Of a DNA stretch of 64,000 nt, positions 9,344 to 22,284 are shown in pieces; within the stretch, counting starts at the first letter, position 1, and each line of letters begins with the position of its first letter. A program made the translations under genes and the position numbers. Source of the stretch: Pseudoscleropodium purum (Eukaryota; Streptophyta; Bryopsida; Hypnales; Brachytheciaceae); NCBI GenBank assembly GCA_963969395.1, contig OZ017800.1, positions 9,952,479 to 10,016,478 of the forward strand, written 5' to 3'. A model generated the notes under the pieces. That model was not told the DNA's origin. It ran no database searches and was given only the letters and a program-made list of their open reading frames with translations.

Positions 9344-12300
9344 TCACTCTCCATCTGGCTCCGTTGACGTCTGCGAGGGTTGCTGGAAGATTCGGGCTGC
9401 GTGTGGGAAGCGGGAGCCATCGCCAAAATCCGCGTCTGCTGCCACGCGCGCAGCAAGGTCATTGAACAGTACAACCAAGTAGGCCTGCCATCAGCAGGAT
9501 GCACCCATCCATTAGGGTATACGAGCCTATAACCGGACAAGGGACCACTAGTGATAACAGGATCTACACTAAAGTTGATTGATCCCTCAGTTGTGGGTTG
9601 AAAGTCCCAAAATGTTGGGCCTAATCACCAAGGTGCAAATCTTAAATGATTTTCAAAATGTCTTATATAACAGCCACATGACGAAGCCATATGAATATTA
9701 TACCACATCCCATTTTCTTGCACAAAACCATGTAAGGCTCGAAACTACTGTCCGGAAATAGGCCAATATACCCTCAATTGTCCGCATGCAGAACAGAGGA
9801 AAGTTGGGGTGGCTATGCGGCTTATGATAACAAATAAGTCATCCCACCGAATATTCTCAAGGACGAAATGTCCAGTTAAAACGAATCCGATGACAAATTT
9901 GTTCAGCAGACCACATTATAGAAAGATGAAGTGAACTATCAAGCAACAGTCACAAAATAAAAATAAACAAATAAACAAATGCATTGTTACTAACAACTGA
10001 GTCTTTCACCTAAAATTCCTCATCGAAGTGAAAGTTTGACTTACCTCAGCAAGTCCATCAACTCGAACTGCTGGTGTGGACACGTCATCCACACTTGAAG
10101 TCCTATTATTGCCAGAAATTTCTGCACTCGCAGCATCAGCCAGGTCTCGTAGAACAATTTCTGCCGATCCTCCATCCTCAAGCTTCTCTGATGTGGTCTC
10201 CACGGCAGTCTGCAGAACGTATTTCCAAATTCGTCACAAAACCTTAGAACTGGATTTACTGAAGTTCAGAGTACTCATTAGCCAATGACAGAATATTGCA
10301 AGAAAGCATACTCAATTACTGTAATCACAAACCTTTTGACGTTTTGCAGCAGGTGTACCCCGGCGGTAAACATCACTTAAGGGACGCTGCGGTGGCATTG
10401 ACTGTTGAATCTCTTCATCATTTGCAATCGTCTCACTCCAAGCAGCGACCTCCTCCTACAGGTCCAATAAAAAACATTAGCCAACAGGACCCCAATTAAA
10501 TTAACATGATAAATCGGTAACTATCTTTACTCATTTCACGAAGATGTCAAACACGGCACCTCACTTAAGTATCCATCTCACGTTTACAGACCTGAAAGAC
10601 GGACAATGGTTAGTGATTGCCATTCTAAAGCCTATTTCAAAAACGATTGTACTCACCTCTGTTAGAGCGTCTTGCCACCTTTCAGTCTCGGATGGCTGAG
10701 TAACTGCCCTTGCTCCATTATCACTTGATGTCCTAGCACTAGGACCTGCTGCAGAGCCAGGCAATGCTGCTGAAGATCCTCCACCCAGCATTTGCGTGAC
10801 TACAGGCATCATGTGTTGCAACATACCCGAAATATCTAAGCCGCCAGTTGTAGGTCCATGACGGCCTCCATCTCCTCCATCTACATCACCGACGCCCTGC
10901 ATGACCTGTTGAACAAGATTTCCCATAACAGGGCTCCTCATAAGTTGCCCTAGAATACCTGGGCCACCCTGCTGCCTATCACCACCTCCAATTGCTCTCA
11001 CAAGATTGCCCAAGGGTGGCATAGGCATGCTGGCACTTCGATTCGTTTCATTTGCTAGTCGGTCCCTCTGTGCTAGGAGGTTCTGTAAAGCATCCTGCCC
11101 CGCTTGACGCTGATCATCTTGATTAGGTTGTGGTGCCTGCCGCCGCCTTCTTACCTGCAATACAGCAAGTGTCACTTTGTCAACTGAATGTTTACACCTA
11201 CACGTATTGTTTGTCCCTTAGCGCAATTTCGAAGCAGATAAAACCCGCGTGCGCATCCAGTTGACACACTAATGAATGTCTCTTAGAATCCATCGTGTAT
11301 TTAACCAGAATAGAAACTACATAAAAATATCACTTACTCATACCCTGAAATGAAAGTCGTCCAATACACCTCGAGTCTCCTCCACATTCAGACCAATTAA
11401 TTAAAAATAAATTAAAGAACAAGTAGCATTGACATCTATCACCAGAAACATGTACTCACTCACCCTTGCAAGAGGCTGAAGGCCACCAAGCCCAAGTCCA
11501 ACAGGTGCAGTAACGTTTGAATCCACAGTTCTCCCACTACCGTTTTCACTCCCACCCGGTGTCTGTCCTTGAGAAGAAGGCTGAACTATCAACCCTGGTC
11601 TCTCGGTATCCTCACTTCCGTCACCTGTCACCATGCTCGTAACCCCAGTTTCCAAAGATGGCTCAACAGAACCCCCATTATTCAACTCTCTACTAGCCAG
11701 TGCATCTTGTGTAGGTCTGACTTCGGCATCTGCAGCCCTTTCAACTGAATTTGTTCTTGGCGGCTGCTGAGGTTCGGAATTGGACTGGTAGAAAATCAAC
11801 TCAAAGATCAATTGACGTTCCTCCTCTTCTGTCGTGTCATAAACATCAGGATGCAAACATTCACGAAATCCCTCCTTAGTAGACCAGTCTAATTATCCCG
11901 TCCCCACACAATTCTAGTAAATGAATACTCCCCAATAATTTAAGATTTCTTTACGGTCAATTACTAGACACTTAATGCTCAGAAGGACGTCACAGCTGAC
12001 TTGAACAACCGTGTAAAATTTCATGGCATGACCCTCAATAGTTTTGAGCCTGAATTGCAAGTACTCTAAATGAGCTTGAAAGTGTACCCTTTTAACTGGG
12101 ATGTGCAATCATTCCTACTGGCTATCAATGCATCACCCTGTTTACAAGCTGCCTCAGTTCAACATTAATCGTTCACTGTACAGGATTGAGATGACTTCGA
12201 CGTTGGTGACAACTTTCACAAAAGACGATTCCCAACATACAAATACTCAAGTTTGTCAGAGACGTAAGAAAAGAACCTGCGGTTGAACTGGTGTGGGATC

Positions 12301-15300
12301 CCCTGACTGTTGCAGTGCACCAGCTAAATGTTGCAGCAATGGGGCCAAAGAATTCATGAGATCTGCAGCCCCACTTCCATCCCCTGGTGACATACAACAA
12401 GAACCAATGATTCTCTGTCGAGAACATACAGCCAAATTTTGGCTTCCAAAAGCAGTGCATGTAATGAAAGAGTAAAGAGGCACAACGAGAACTAGACTAA
12501 GGTTTCTACTTAGAAGAAAATCACCAAAATAATGCTAATTCGTTGAAAAGACATGAAGTTCACAAAGACTTGCTGGGAATTCTCTAGGATTAGGGAACTT
12601 AATGAACACCGCAAAGTATAGTTGGACCCAGACGATGTTTGCCAAAAGTCTCTGCAAGACATAAACTGCCTACCAGAGCATATCACAAAAACAACAGTGA
12701 TCTACAAGAATATGAATAACATAAATCAGATCGTTCCTCAATATTCAACAGACGTATTAACATCGAATTTTCAGGGGGACAGATACATGGTCAATTAGTC
12801 CATCAGAAATTATACAGAATATAAGCCTTACCAGGTACATTGCGACTTGATTGATCGAAATGCCTGGACGACTCAGCGGATGCTGATGGCACAGAATTTG
12901 TGGCTGCTGGAACAGATATGTCATTTGGAGGATTAGAAGTCGGTCGAACAATAAACTGATGCTGAAATCTTGAAACCAAATCGGCATGATTGCTAGAAAG
13001 AGGATGACCAGCACCACGAGAACGAACAGGAACCACTCGTACAGCTCCATTCTCATCAAATGTCATAAAGGCACCTTGCATTCCAGTCGGGCCAGAAGAA
13101 ACACTGCCAGGAACTGGATTGGATCCGTCAGCAGCCTCATTACTGGAACGATTTGGACGGGCAGGTCCACCTGCATCATTTGGTGATGCATTGCCATGTG
13201 ATGCATTTCTAGGGTCTGCTCGCTCTAGGAGTTGTCGCACGGTAAACCCAGCACCGCCAGCTGGTATGCGAACACGTTTTTGGAGTGAGAATTGCCTTGA
13301 AGGAGAAAGAAGGGGAATAGAGCGAAATACATGACCAAAGAGATTGTATGCACATGAACATGAAAACGACAATGCACTCCAAGTACACCAGGTGATCGAC
13401 CAAACGTACCAGGAGTGGATGGTAGAGCTGTTCCAATAGATAAACCGCCTCCTGATTGTAGTGGCAAAGCCTGCAAAAAGAAGGCACTAGTCAGAAAAAA
13501 CTAACAGAAAAGACAAAGGGAAGCCTGAATACGGATATTCGTGTAGCAGACATTGTACCCCACGCAGACCAGGATAAATCTCGCTTTCCTTGACATTGGA
13601 CATGGTTCACACAGTAAGTTATTATAACTACTAAAAATGAAACCTGAACACTCCAAAAGCATGTTTATACTGTACATCACAATGTTCACATCAAAATGCT
13701 GTAAAACTTCCTTTCTTACACCTTTTCTTCATGTACAATGTCAAAAGAAAAAGCATTTTGCAACCGGAAAATATTACATTAATAATAGACGAAACCACAA
13801 AAGTAGTGTTCGTGCATCCAAGAAACTTCGATGTCTGGGAACAGTTGTTGCTAAGTTTAACTGATATATCCTAAATGGTAACATCAGGCAGTAGAAGCGC
13901 TAACCTGAACCATCATTGGGTTTGGCCCTGTAGGTGAAATGAAGATAGCCGGCCCAGAATTGACTACAGACTCGCTCTGCAACATAATCACAGACAAAGA
14001 GCCGTTCACAATATGAGGAGGAACTCGTCATACCGCCTCATATGTCACTATGCAAAATAAAGATAGGATGCTTGTGTGAGAAAATAGAGTAAGAATCTAA
14101 AATCTTACAGGAGATTGACCCATGCGGAGGGACAATGTGGCCCGGCCCAGCTCTAATAGAAGAGCCCCTATCTGCTGCATCACGTTGCCATCATAAGACG
14201 CTGTTCGCTGTAAATCTTCTCGATCACCAGAGTTTAACATTGTCGGTTCACTTTCCAATCGACTGGCAAGGCGCTGCCAAGGACAAACGCAAGCCAATAA
14301 GAATCCACACAGCCTGCTGTAAAATATCATGGATAACTCCAATAAGCGAATACTACTGCTGGGGGGAAAACCTTCTCTAAATCTGGTATCAAGGAAAAAT
14401 GTGAGAAAATTCTCTCTTCAAGTGTAACCTGCATCATTCCAAAGCAAACAACGAATGATAAAAACTTTGATCTAAAGAAAACAGCGAGAAATTTAATATT
14501 TTAAATGACTTACAGAAAGCGCAGAGCTAGCTTGGCCACGCAGTAAATTATTCACTCGATTCACAAGGGCTCCTAAAGCAGCAGGTGAAGCTCCCCGTTG
14601 AAGTTCTCCCCCACTGGGACGGACATCAGTGGCCACCCTCACTTCCATAGGACCACCATCACGAGAATTGGATGATCTTGCTGACTCTGCGCAAAAAGAA
14701 AGGATTTTAAAATGTCATCTGAAATGAAGAACTAAAAATTAAAATTTCGAAATCTGTAATTATACAAGCCTTCAAACAATGTCCACTCTCAACAATTGTC
14801 ATTACCAAAATATATACATTGTCCAGCATCAAACTGTATAAATAAAGAAGCGAAAGCTCGTGAAAGATACATCTTGCCCTACTAAAGGCAGAGAAGTACT
14901 TCCACCCAGCCGTAGCAGTGAAAAATTTTCAAAAATCTCTCAAAATGGACAACATTTTCTAAAAGCAACTGTCCAAGAGCAGGAAAAAAAATACCTTCTG
15001 CAGCAAACGACTGCTCCAAACGGTCCAAGTACTGGGACATGGTTGTCAAAGCGTCAGGGACAACCTGGAAAAATATGTAGAAGTGACATTGTATAGAGCA
15101 TTATTGACTGCACCCCATCTTATTAGCCCCGTGCATGAACCCCAAAACAAGGAGCAGTTGCAGGAGCAACTGCTGCGGAAAGGATGAGAGACGCATATTT
15201 CCAAACTCCATTCCAAACCAAGCGAATCATAACGGATACTGAGAAACTTTAAGAGGCGAACAGAAAGGAAACTTACCACAGGAGCCTGAACAATGCGTAT

Positions 15301-17469
15301 CGGACCTGTTCTGTTTTCAGTAGCACCAGATGGCATTCCATAGAGTGCATCAATCTGGAGCTCCAGCTCACGAACACCAGTGTCATGGTCACCCACGTCA
15401 TTTCTACCATCAGCATCAGCTCCACCAGGAGTGGGCAACACTCCCTGTAGTAATGAGTAACCGCATAAGCAGGGTCTACCCACAGGTTTTTACAAAAAAC
15501 GAAACTAGGTACTATGGACAGACTTTAATGATCACTTGACTGTGAGCTTGAAGCACGGACTCCGCGAAGAATGAGCATGGAAGACATGTATCAGGCCATG
15601 TGGTTATTACTTACTGTCGCTAAGTTATTGGAATTGGAATTTCCGGTGCCACCTTGCACAGAGACACCATGCATTCCGATAGAGCTGATAACTGCATTAA
15701 TAATCTGCAACAAACGTTCAAAACTATATGAGCTCCTCCATCTTTCCAAACAAAATTATATCTACAATAATAGAAACCCCAACATCCAAGCCGCTTATAA
15801 GGATAAAATTGAAGCTCATTGCAAGTGTCTCCGATAGATGGACCCATAGCACAACAAAAAATGCCTCAACTGTACTTGAGATATTTTATTCTGTAGCCTT
15901 CCCTCTCACTAAGAAATAAAAGGATAAGCGAATCCAAGTGGTTTCAAAAATATCTAATGCCGTATGAATAGTAAGAATATTCTTGAACCCTAGGAAATAG
16001 GATCTAGATAGCCAGTAGAGTGTCTGACTTTTGGTTAGAAAGCATAACACTTTGACTTGTAATCCAACCTAGAATCAACAAAAACCAAAACCACTGCCTA
16101 GTGAGAAAAAATGTGACTGACGGAAAACGCTTCCCAAGCACTCGCATGGCAACCATCCATTCGAAAGCAAGCTCTAAGTAACTTCGACAAAATCAGATTG
16201 TTCCATCAACTTCCAACTTCGACTTCATTTTCACAGGAAGTGAGTTCAAAAATCCAAGGGTCAAGTGCAAGCGACAAATTTCAAGAAATTTGAAGAGAAA
16301 AATATGAGAAATTGATTGACCAAAGAAACATGTAAAATGAACCGTGGCATGTAACTTACCCGGTTCAGATCAGGCATTTGCCCTTCACCATTATCTGGAA
16401 AATTTATGGTTCCCATTAAAAGGCTGTGTGAGACATGACCAGACCTGCTTCCTGGTGGAGGCAAACCTGTTTCTCCTTGACCACCTGCACAATCATCATG
16501 ATTTTCGTCAGTTTTCATCAATAGAACACGATTAAAAATTCTGATCATTTCATACAATGCTTCCCACCAGTAATAAAGGATCAAGTCTGCAACCTACACA
16601 GAGTGTCAAGAACTTCGTACAAAAAACACCAAAGCAATGTGTGAACTAACCTTCACTGCTAACAGTGCTTGGTCCAACTCCGGAGGTTGACGGAGGTTGT
16701 CTAGCCACCAGATGCAACGTATGTCCATCCTCAACGTCTGAGAATTTGGCTCAGGAAATCCCAAAACAAAGTTTAGTCTTCCATAATCAGTCCGAATTGA
16801 TCGCTATTCAGATAATAGATACTATGGCGGAGTCCATCTCTATCCCCAACAGCCACACCCACAACCACAACCACAACCACAATTCCTAGTAATTCCATAC
16901 AAACTGCAACTTGATCAACATTAATAAATCCATAGTAAATGAACAAGGATACTGAATTCTGACAACAAATGGTCATCCTTCAAGACCTTTCCTCTGCAAA
17001 TCAATCGCTGATTCTCCACCGGTACACCAACAACTGAAGCCAATTTTTCCTTCAATGCGGGAACCGACACCTGCAATGCAAGAACCACATAATCAAATCT
17101 CAAGAAAAGAGATTGGACACACTCGAGCAGAGACCGAGTGATAAAACTCCGACTTCGTCACGACGTTTTAAATCATAAAATTCCAGGAGCGTTCATGACT
17201 GTCGCTAAGCAGTAAAGACTTTAGACTTGTATTGAGTAATGACAGACTCACTATCACCCGGATAATTGCGAGTAACTGTCAATTGTCCAGTAGAGTTATC
17301 AGATAAGACTCACATTCTTCTCCACACGCAAAGTATAACTTTGTGAATCAAGAGTTTTGATTTTTATCTCCACAGTTTCTCCTACACCAATCTCCCCATC
17401 AGGAAGTGTCCCTGAACCACTGCGGCCTTCCTGGTTCGCGTCCATGCTGCCTTCATGGTTTGCTTCCAT
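9344..17469 (-). CDS. BAG6/Scythe-like ubiquitin-like domain protein
   Basis: This is a 19-exon gene (1041 aa) assembled from phase-consistent splice sites. Exons, 5' to 3': 17469-17314, 17070-16953, 16737-16651, 16484-16360, 15704-15615, 15444-15277, 15064-14995, 14686-14514, 14428-14372, 14273-14109, 13976-13905, 13470-13410, 13260-12832, 12383-12277, 11784-11464, 11154-10657, 10455-10333, 10209-10045, 9484-9344. Residues about 33-108 form a ubiquitin-like domain (VEIKIKTLDSQSYTL; LKDDHLLSEFNVEDGHTLHL). Long Pro/Gly/Ser-rich low-complexity segments follow, and the C-terminal part contains ADFGDGSRFPHAARIF. This matches the plant homologues of BAG6 (large proline-rich, ubiquitin-domain chaperones for tail-anchored and mislocalised proteins); the role here is inferred from family. 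An upstream in-frame ATG at 17484 would add five residues. The exon 12/13 junction is the least certain. Exon 16 has an alternative acceptor 6 nt downstream. Part of it (16168-17040) has been copied to 2909-3780. Confidence 0.9.
16168..17040 (-). repeat. Source copy of the duplicated BAG6 segment
   Basis: This 873-bp segment inside the BAG6-like gene is the intact partner of 2909-3780. It starts in intron 4 and ends within exon 2. The segment here is in frame, whereas the other copy lacks one T. Outside these limits the two loci share nothing. A CCACAA microsatellite lies in intron 2 at about 16855-16881. Confidence 0.93.
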
Positions 17470-19090
17470 GGATCTCGACAGCACTTATAGGTGATCACGA
17501 ACGAAGAAAAGACAGGCCTGTCAAACAGTTTATCATGATAAATCAGTATCTCACATGACAAATGACAAATCCAATCATCCTCACGCAACAGACATATTTG
17601 GACGAGGTACTTCCTTTCAAAAACATATCCTGCATCTCAATGGGTCAAGAAAGCACACCAGACGTCACCACTAATTCAAGAAATAGCAAGGCCTACTGTC
17701 AGCAAGCGGTGTGGTGCCCTTGGGTACACAAGTGAAAACGTAAGAACTACTGCACCCATGCGTGCCAATACCCTAAAACGTGCAATCTTTTGTTCCCCCA
17801 CTATCAACATCAACTGAAAACTATCTGCTCAGCCAGGTGGAGAGCTTCCGGAAAGACTCCATTCGAAAATAAAGAAATTCAGTCAAGAAATACTTTCAGT
17901 CTTGAACGTCTCTCTGCATTCCCTCATTTCATAATAACACCCATACCATGCCAGAATCACAGTAATCAATGCCTAGCAGGACCGAAACCATCCTTGCCGT
18001 CCGAGTTCTCACTCCAAGGATCAATCCACCAAACGAACTTAATTCTATTCCGAGAAAATAAAAATAAATAAAAAGCGGTTAGGGCAGTCTCCTAACCCGC
18101 GGATGTACCTCCAAAGATCTCCACCTTCCAATTGCCGCTAAGAACCAAATTAACATCACTACATCGCGAAGCAGTTTCAAATACGCAATCATACATCAAA
18201 GAAAATGAAAACAGCAAACCAAACACTCAAAAACCTAGAACCCGCCCCAACTTTCAACAAATTACTCCAAGCAACGGCAAATTACTACACCGCTCTTAAG
18301 TACAACCTCACCAGGATCCGGTTCTCAATGTCCTGGATCCGGCGCAGCACGAGTGCCAAAGGCAGTGTAAAACAATCGAAATGGCACCCTAAGACACCCG
18401 CCACTAAAACGAAACGCCAGTTTCTCTCCCTATCTCTCCATCCCTCTCTCCTAGGGCAAAACTATTCCAATAAAAGAAAACAAACCTCGCCGACACAAAA
18501 TTCTGAAACGAAATCACACACAACCGTTCCATCCCCATCATATATCCTCCCTCCATAACCTAACCACGAAAAACGCAACAACCGACCAAAGCATGCGCGA
18601 CGTCCAAGGCGCAAACCTCCATGGCGAAAGAAACCAAACGACGACCAGCGACGAATTCGTGAAAATCTAACTAAACCGAACGAAATCACGACGCCGAGAG
18701 GGTGAAGAAGCGACGCACAGTACCTGCTGGGACATACAAAGGGGAAAAAGATGAGTGATGAGAGGAATGGAGTCACTGAAGTCACGCGGCTGGCTGGCTG
18801 GCTGGCTTGTATGTGGAGTTCCTAGAAGAGACTCGAAGGAAGAAGAAAGGGGCCGCTGAAGAAGATCATCGAAGCCAGCAGCGACGTGTGAAGAAACAGC
18901 AGCAGAAGAGCAAAAGCGAGCGAGCGAGCGACGAACGACTGAAGCGGGTGGACGGAGCTGAGGCGCTTGGCGTGCCGCCCTGGCTTTGCACGGGTGCGAC
19001 AGTTTTGCAATTCGGGCTTTCGTTAAAACTTGGGAAAAAAATATTTTTAAGTTAAGTTACTCGCGACTGAGAGAGACGACGACCTTCGAC
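17470..19090 (-). promoter_or_regulatory. Leader and promoter region of the BAG6-like gene
   Basis: No separate gene is seen. A minus-strand CAG/GTACTG donor near 18722 would allow a leader intron ending just before the ATG, but the acceptor is weak. Simple repeats mark the likely core-promoter area: a GCTG run (GCTGGCTGGCTGGCTGG) at about 18788-18806 and a GCGA run at 18916-18931. GC is high at 18560-19000 and falls abruptly beyond. ORFs in this stretch (for example 18205-18558) show no family signature. Confidence 0.5.
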
Positions 19091-19101
19091 GAACTTCGGG
19101 A

Positions 19102-19152
19102 GGGGGGGGGGGGGGGGGGCACGTTCACACCAGCTAAATTTTGGGGGGGGGG
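19102..19152 (+). repeat. Poly-G tracts (18 G and 10 G)
   Basis: An uninterrupted run of 18 G at 19102-19119 is followed by a 10-G run at 19143-19152. Runs this long are unstable and can form G-quadruplexes. They sit at the border between the BAG6 promoter island and the AT-rich desert. The exact lengths may be affected by sequencing error. Confidence 0.85.
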
Positions 19153-19231
19153 ACTGGCTATATTTATATTATTCTTATCATTATTTGTTTTTTATTTTAT
19201 TTTTAATAAATTTTGTCTGGATATGACATCG

Positions 19232-19885
19232 TAACCCCAAAACTCCCAAGACAAGCAAATTTGGTGTTTGCAAAACTTTGAAGTTAAATAGAACTCAACC
19301 AAGTTGCTATTTTTAATAGTTTATACTTTTGGAAAGTTCTTCTTGAAGTTTAGTTTTAGCATTAAAATTTCGATCTTGAAATTAAATGATAGTGATTTTT
19401 CTATTTGAGATTTTGTGCAAGGGTACCCATTGCAATCGTGACTTCCCATAGAGTTGAGAGGTCTTGGAAATGAGCCTCAAATACATTAGATCTTGGAGAA
19501 AAAATCACATTCAAAATTCATTTAAAATAATTATTGAGTAGATTTTTAGAAGTGATAAATTCATTGGGATTATACATGCTAGACCCTTTAACCTCATATT
19601 TTTTTGGTCACTAACTTTTTAGATTTGACTTGTGAAAAGAGGATTGAAAGACTTCACATCACTTTTGCAATTCTAACACCCTCATGGTCAAACATTACAA
19701 TCTTTCATTCCATAAGTAATGTTATTGTGTTTTCTTTTCCTATGAGATCTCTAACATGTCTACTTTGAATTTGTATGGTTACAATTCAAAAAAGATTGAT
19801 ACAACTTATCAAAATGTCAACATTTTGTTCAATATAAAGCAAATTCCAAGAAGCTCAAAACAGGCATCGGGCATTTAGGGGTTAA
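19232..19885 (+). mobile_element. TTAA/CCCC element, family B, copy 1
   Basis: The left end (GTAACCCCAAAACTCCCAAG) leads into AAGCAAATTTGGTGT, and the right end reads GCATTTAGGGGTTAA. The element is about 650 bp with no ORF. It is homologous in the same orientation to 37411-37715 and inversely to 40584-41170 and 62641-63227. Shared blocks include the 'CTTGGAAATGAG.CTCAAATACA' and 'CAAAATGTCAACATTTTGTTC' segments. The left terminal sequence has decayed from TTAACCCC. Confidence 0.65.
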
Positions 19886-19922
19886 CCTTAGCTTTCCCAA
19901 CCCTCTTATGAACTAAGTTATG

Positions 19923-20000
19923 TTAACCCCTACAGGACCATGGTGCAAAAAACAATGTTACAAAAGTCACTTGGTGATCTTATGGTCCTTTAGGGTTTAA
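19923..20000 (+). mobile_element. Minimal 78-bp TTAA element
   Basis: TTAACCCCTACAGGACCATG at the left faces ATGGTCCTTTAGGGTTTAA at the right. The two ends are inverted repeats of about 19 bp with one or two mismatches, enclosing about 40 bp. It looks like an extreme internal deletion of the family whose ends read TTAACCCCTAAAGGACCA. Confidence 0.6.
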
Positions 20001-21331
20001 ACATAAAGAAGGGTGGAAAAATTCCTAGCTAACAATTCAAGTTAAGACTACAACAAGTAAGAACATTGATATATTTAAATAAAAAATTATAAATGGATTA
20101 GAATAATACTTAGGATACTCAATGGGTTATGAGATGCCTAGGGAGGATGGACTCCCTTATTGTTCCATTCAAGTCTAATTGTAAGAATTGACCCCTACTT
20201 TGTGCCTTTTAAATTTCATATTTCTTCACTGCACTTAGCTAATTTGGGCATCTGATTGCAAATATGAATTTAGAATTTGCAAAGTTTATCATGAGTGAAA
20301 AAAAAATTTAGTGTTTTCTCCAAGGATAAAATACAAGGCAATAAGGGAATTAATCCTCCTTGACCATTGTAAGCTACTTGTGAGGAAGGCTAAGGGACCC
20401 CTTAGAAGCAATTAAGAATATTACAAAAACAACAAAGAAAAGTAACTGGACTAATTGAGCTCTATCATTTACTCCAAGGGTGACATCCTTGTCAATCATG
20501 AGGATTTTTGTTGAATTGCCCATCAAGCTGATTGAACTTAGGCTATAGAAACTAGTAGGAATGAAAATGTGGTCATGGGCCTAACAAGTCCAATAAACCC
20601 AACCATTTTTTATTAATGTATGGGGGTAGTTTAAAGGCATTTCAATCCGAATTAGTTATATATGACTATGAAAAATGGGTGAAAAAATTAGATGAAATCA
20701 TCAAATCTTCTCAAGAAAAAAATAATGATGGATTTATCAACATTTGGATGAATTAAATCACCCATGGTAATTTCATAGATGATTATACATGTATAAATAA
20801 TCATATCCATTTTTTCCATACTTGCATGCACTCCAAGGTGCAAGTTCATAGGTTTAAGGTACAAAGTGATTGTATATATGCCTTTTTTTGAGGTGATAGT
20901 GTAAAACTATGTACAAGCCTGATAGTAGGGTAGTCAAGTCAATAAATAATTTTTGTACATGTGGCATGCAGCCATTGAATAAAAATCATTTCCAATTCCC
21001 TACATTGAAACACTCAATCTCTAAATTCACTTCTTTCTTCTTCAATTGCTTTCTTTGCAAAACAAACCCTAAATTACATTAAAAAATTCAAATTCTTATT
21101 TTTTTTCATTTCATGTAAAACTCTTACATTCAATCCAAAATCCTAATCTCTTCAACATTTTTTTCTTCAATCTCACATGTCTTCTTCTCTTTCTTTGTCT
21201 CCTTCATGTTTCTAAAATTCTCTAAAAGGAATTAATTTGAATTCATTCTATCAAATGAACTAATTTGAATTCATTCTATCACATCAATTAATTTGAATTT
21301 ATTCTTTGAATTTAATTGTACAAAAATTTGA
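20001..21331. other. AT-rich desert with a short tandem repeat
   Basis: No gene seen. At 21230-21313 a 28-bp unit built on AATTTGAATTCATTCTATCA occurs three times in tandem, with decay in the third. The rest is AT-rich sequence without frames longer than chance. Confidence 0.55.
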
Positions 21332-21829
21332 TTAACCTCTAAAGGTCGGAGACTATGTTTCCACCAAAAATGCTTCCAAACTGCCATTTTTGATACAAGC
21401 ACCAAATTTTAAATGAAAAACATTTTTGGACACTTTTAACCATATAATCCTGTAGTGAACTAGATTGAAATATGTAGAAAAAATTTCAAAATTTTCCACC
21501 GTGTAGATTGCAAGATATTAACATTTGAAGTGACAAAAGTCATTTTTTGGGCCCTATGAAAATATGGGCAGCTACACTTTACAAGGTCATATTTGTATGA
21601 AAAAATGTCCAGAATGGTGGTGTATCTTTGGATTCATTCTTCATGGCAAGTTGGCTACATTCTTGAAAAAATTTAGATCATTTGGAATTGCACAACATAT
21701 AGGAAAAAATTAGTAAGTAGAAAGAAGTACAAAGTGATTCAAAACACTAAATTGTTAAGAATTTAATTATAAAATTAAAAAATTCAAATTCCAATAGTGG
21801 TAATGTATTTTTAAACAATATACATTATT

Positions 21830-21868
<39 letters not shown>

Positions 21869-22284
21869 TAAATATTAAAAATGGAGTTAAATAAAGGACT
21901 CTAAAGCTTATTTTTGAGTAGGGAATCCATAACTACCCGCAAACTAGAACACCTCATAACTTTCATCTCATAAATCAAAATGGAATGATTTAAAGCTTTC
22001 TACATATGTATAAATCTAAAAAATCAATTTCAAATTTTTATTTTTGAAAAAAGTGATGTTTTAAGAAATTTTTGGATTGCCCGCCAAGCATTGAAAATTA
22101 CATATCATGCAAAAACTTTTGAACCACATAGTAAAAAGTTATGAAAATTATTGGGCCTTAAAGCTACTCCTTGGGCACATGTTGTGTGAAAATTTCAGCA
22201 AAGAAGAATGAAAACTTCATTCATAGTGAGCTACCCCAAATCGCTCTGTTGCCAAAAAACGCAGTTTTGACCTTTAGGGGTTAA
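21332..22284 (+). mobile_element. TTAA element, family A, copy 1 (953 bp)
   Basis: The element begins TTAA-CCTCTAAAGGTC and ends GACCTTTAGGGG-TTAA, so its terminal inverted repeats are bounded by TTAA at both sides. It has no ORF of note. It contains a (TTTA)n microsatellite at about 21827-21868. Near the right end is a conserved segment (CTCTGTTGCCAAAAAACGC) that recurs near 24855. It is inverted relative to 23098-23973. Confidence 0.75.
21827..21868 (+). repeat. (TTTA)n microsatellite
   Basis: About ten uninterrupted TTTA units lie inside the family A element at 21332-22284. Confidence 0.9.

Noticed and set aside
9319..9540. 73-aa minus-strand ORF as the BAG6 terminal exon
   Set aside because: The alternative frame from the acceptor at 9484 gives AYLVVLFNDLAARVA and GSRFPHAARIF, in phase with exon 18 and more like the family's C-terminus.
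10561..10656. Extra BAG6 exon between exons 16 and 17
   Set aside because: The open stretch here has no donor in the required phase. Exon 16 joins exon 17 directly in phase (ALTE then EEVAAW).
21827..21868. CRISPR-like or satellite array
   Set aside because: A plain TTTA microsatellite with no spacers. No CRISPR is expected in a plant nuclear window.
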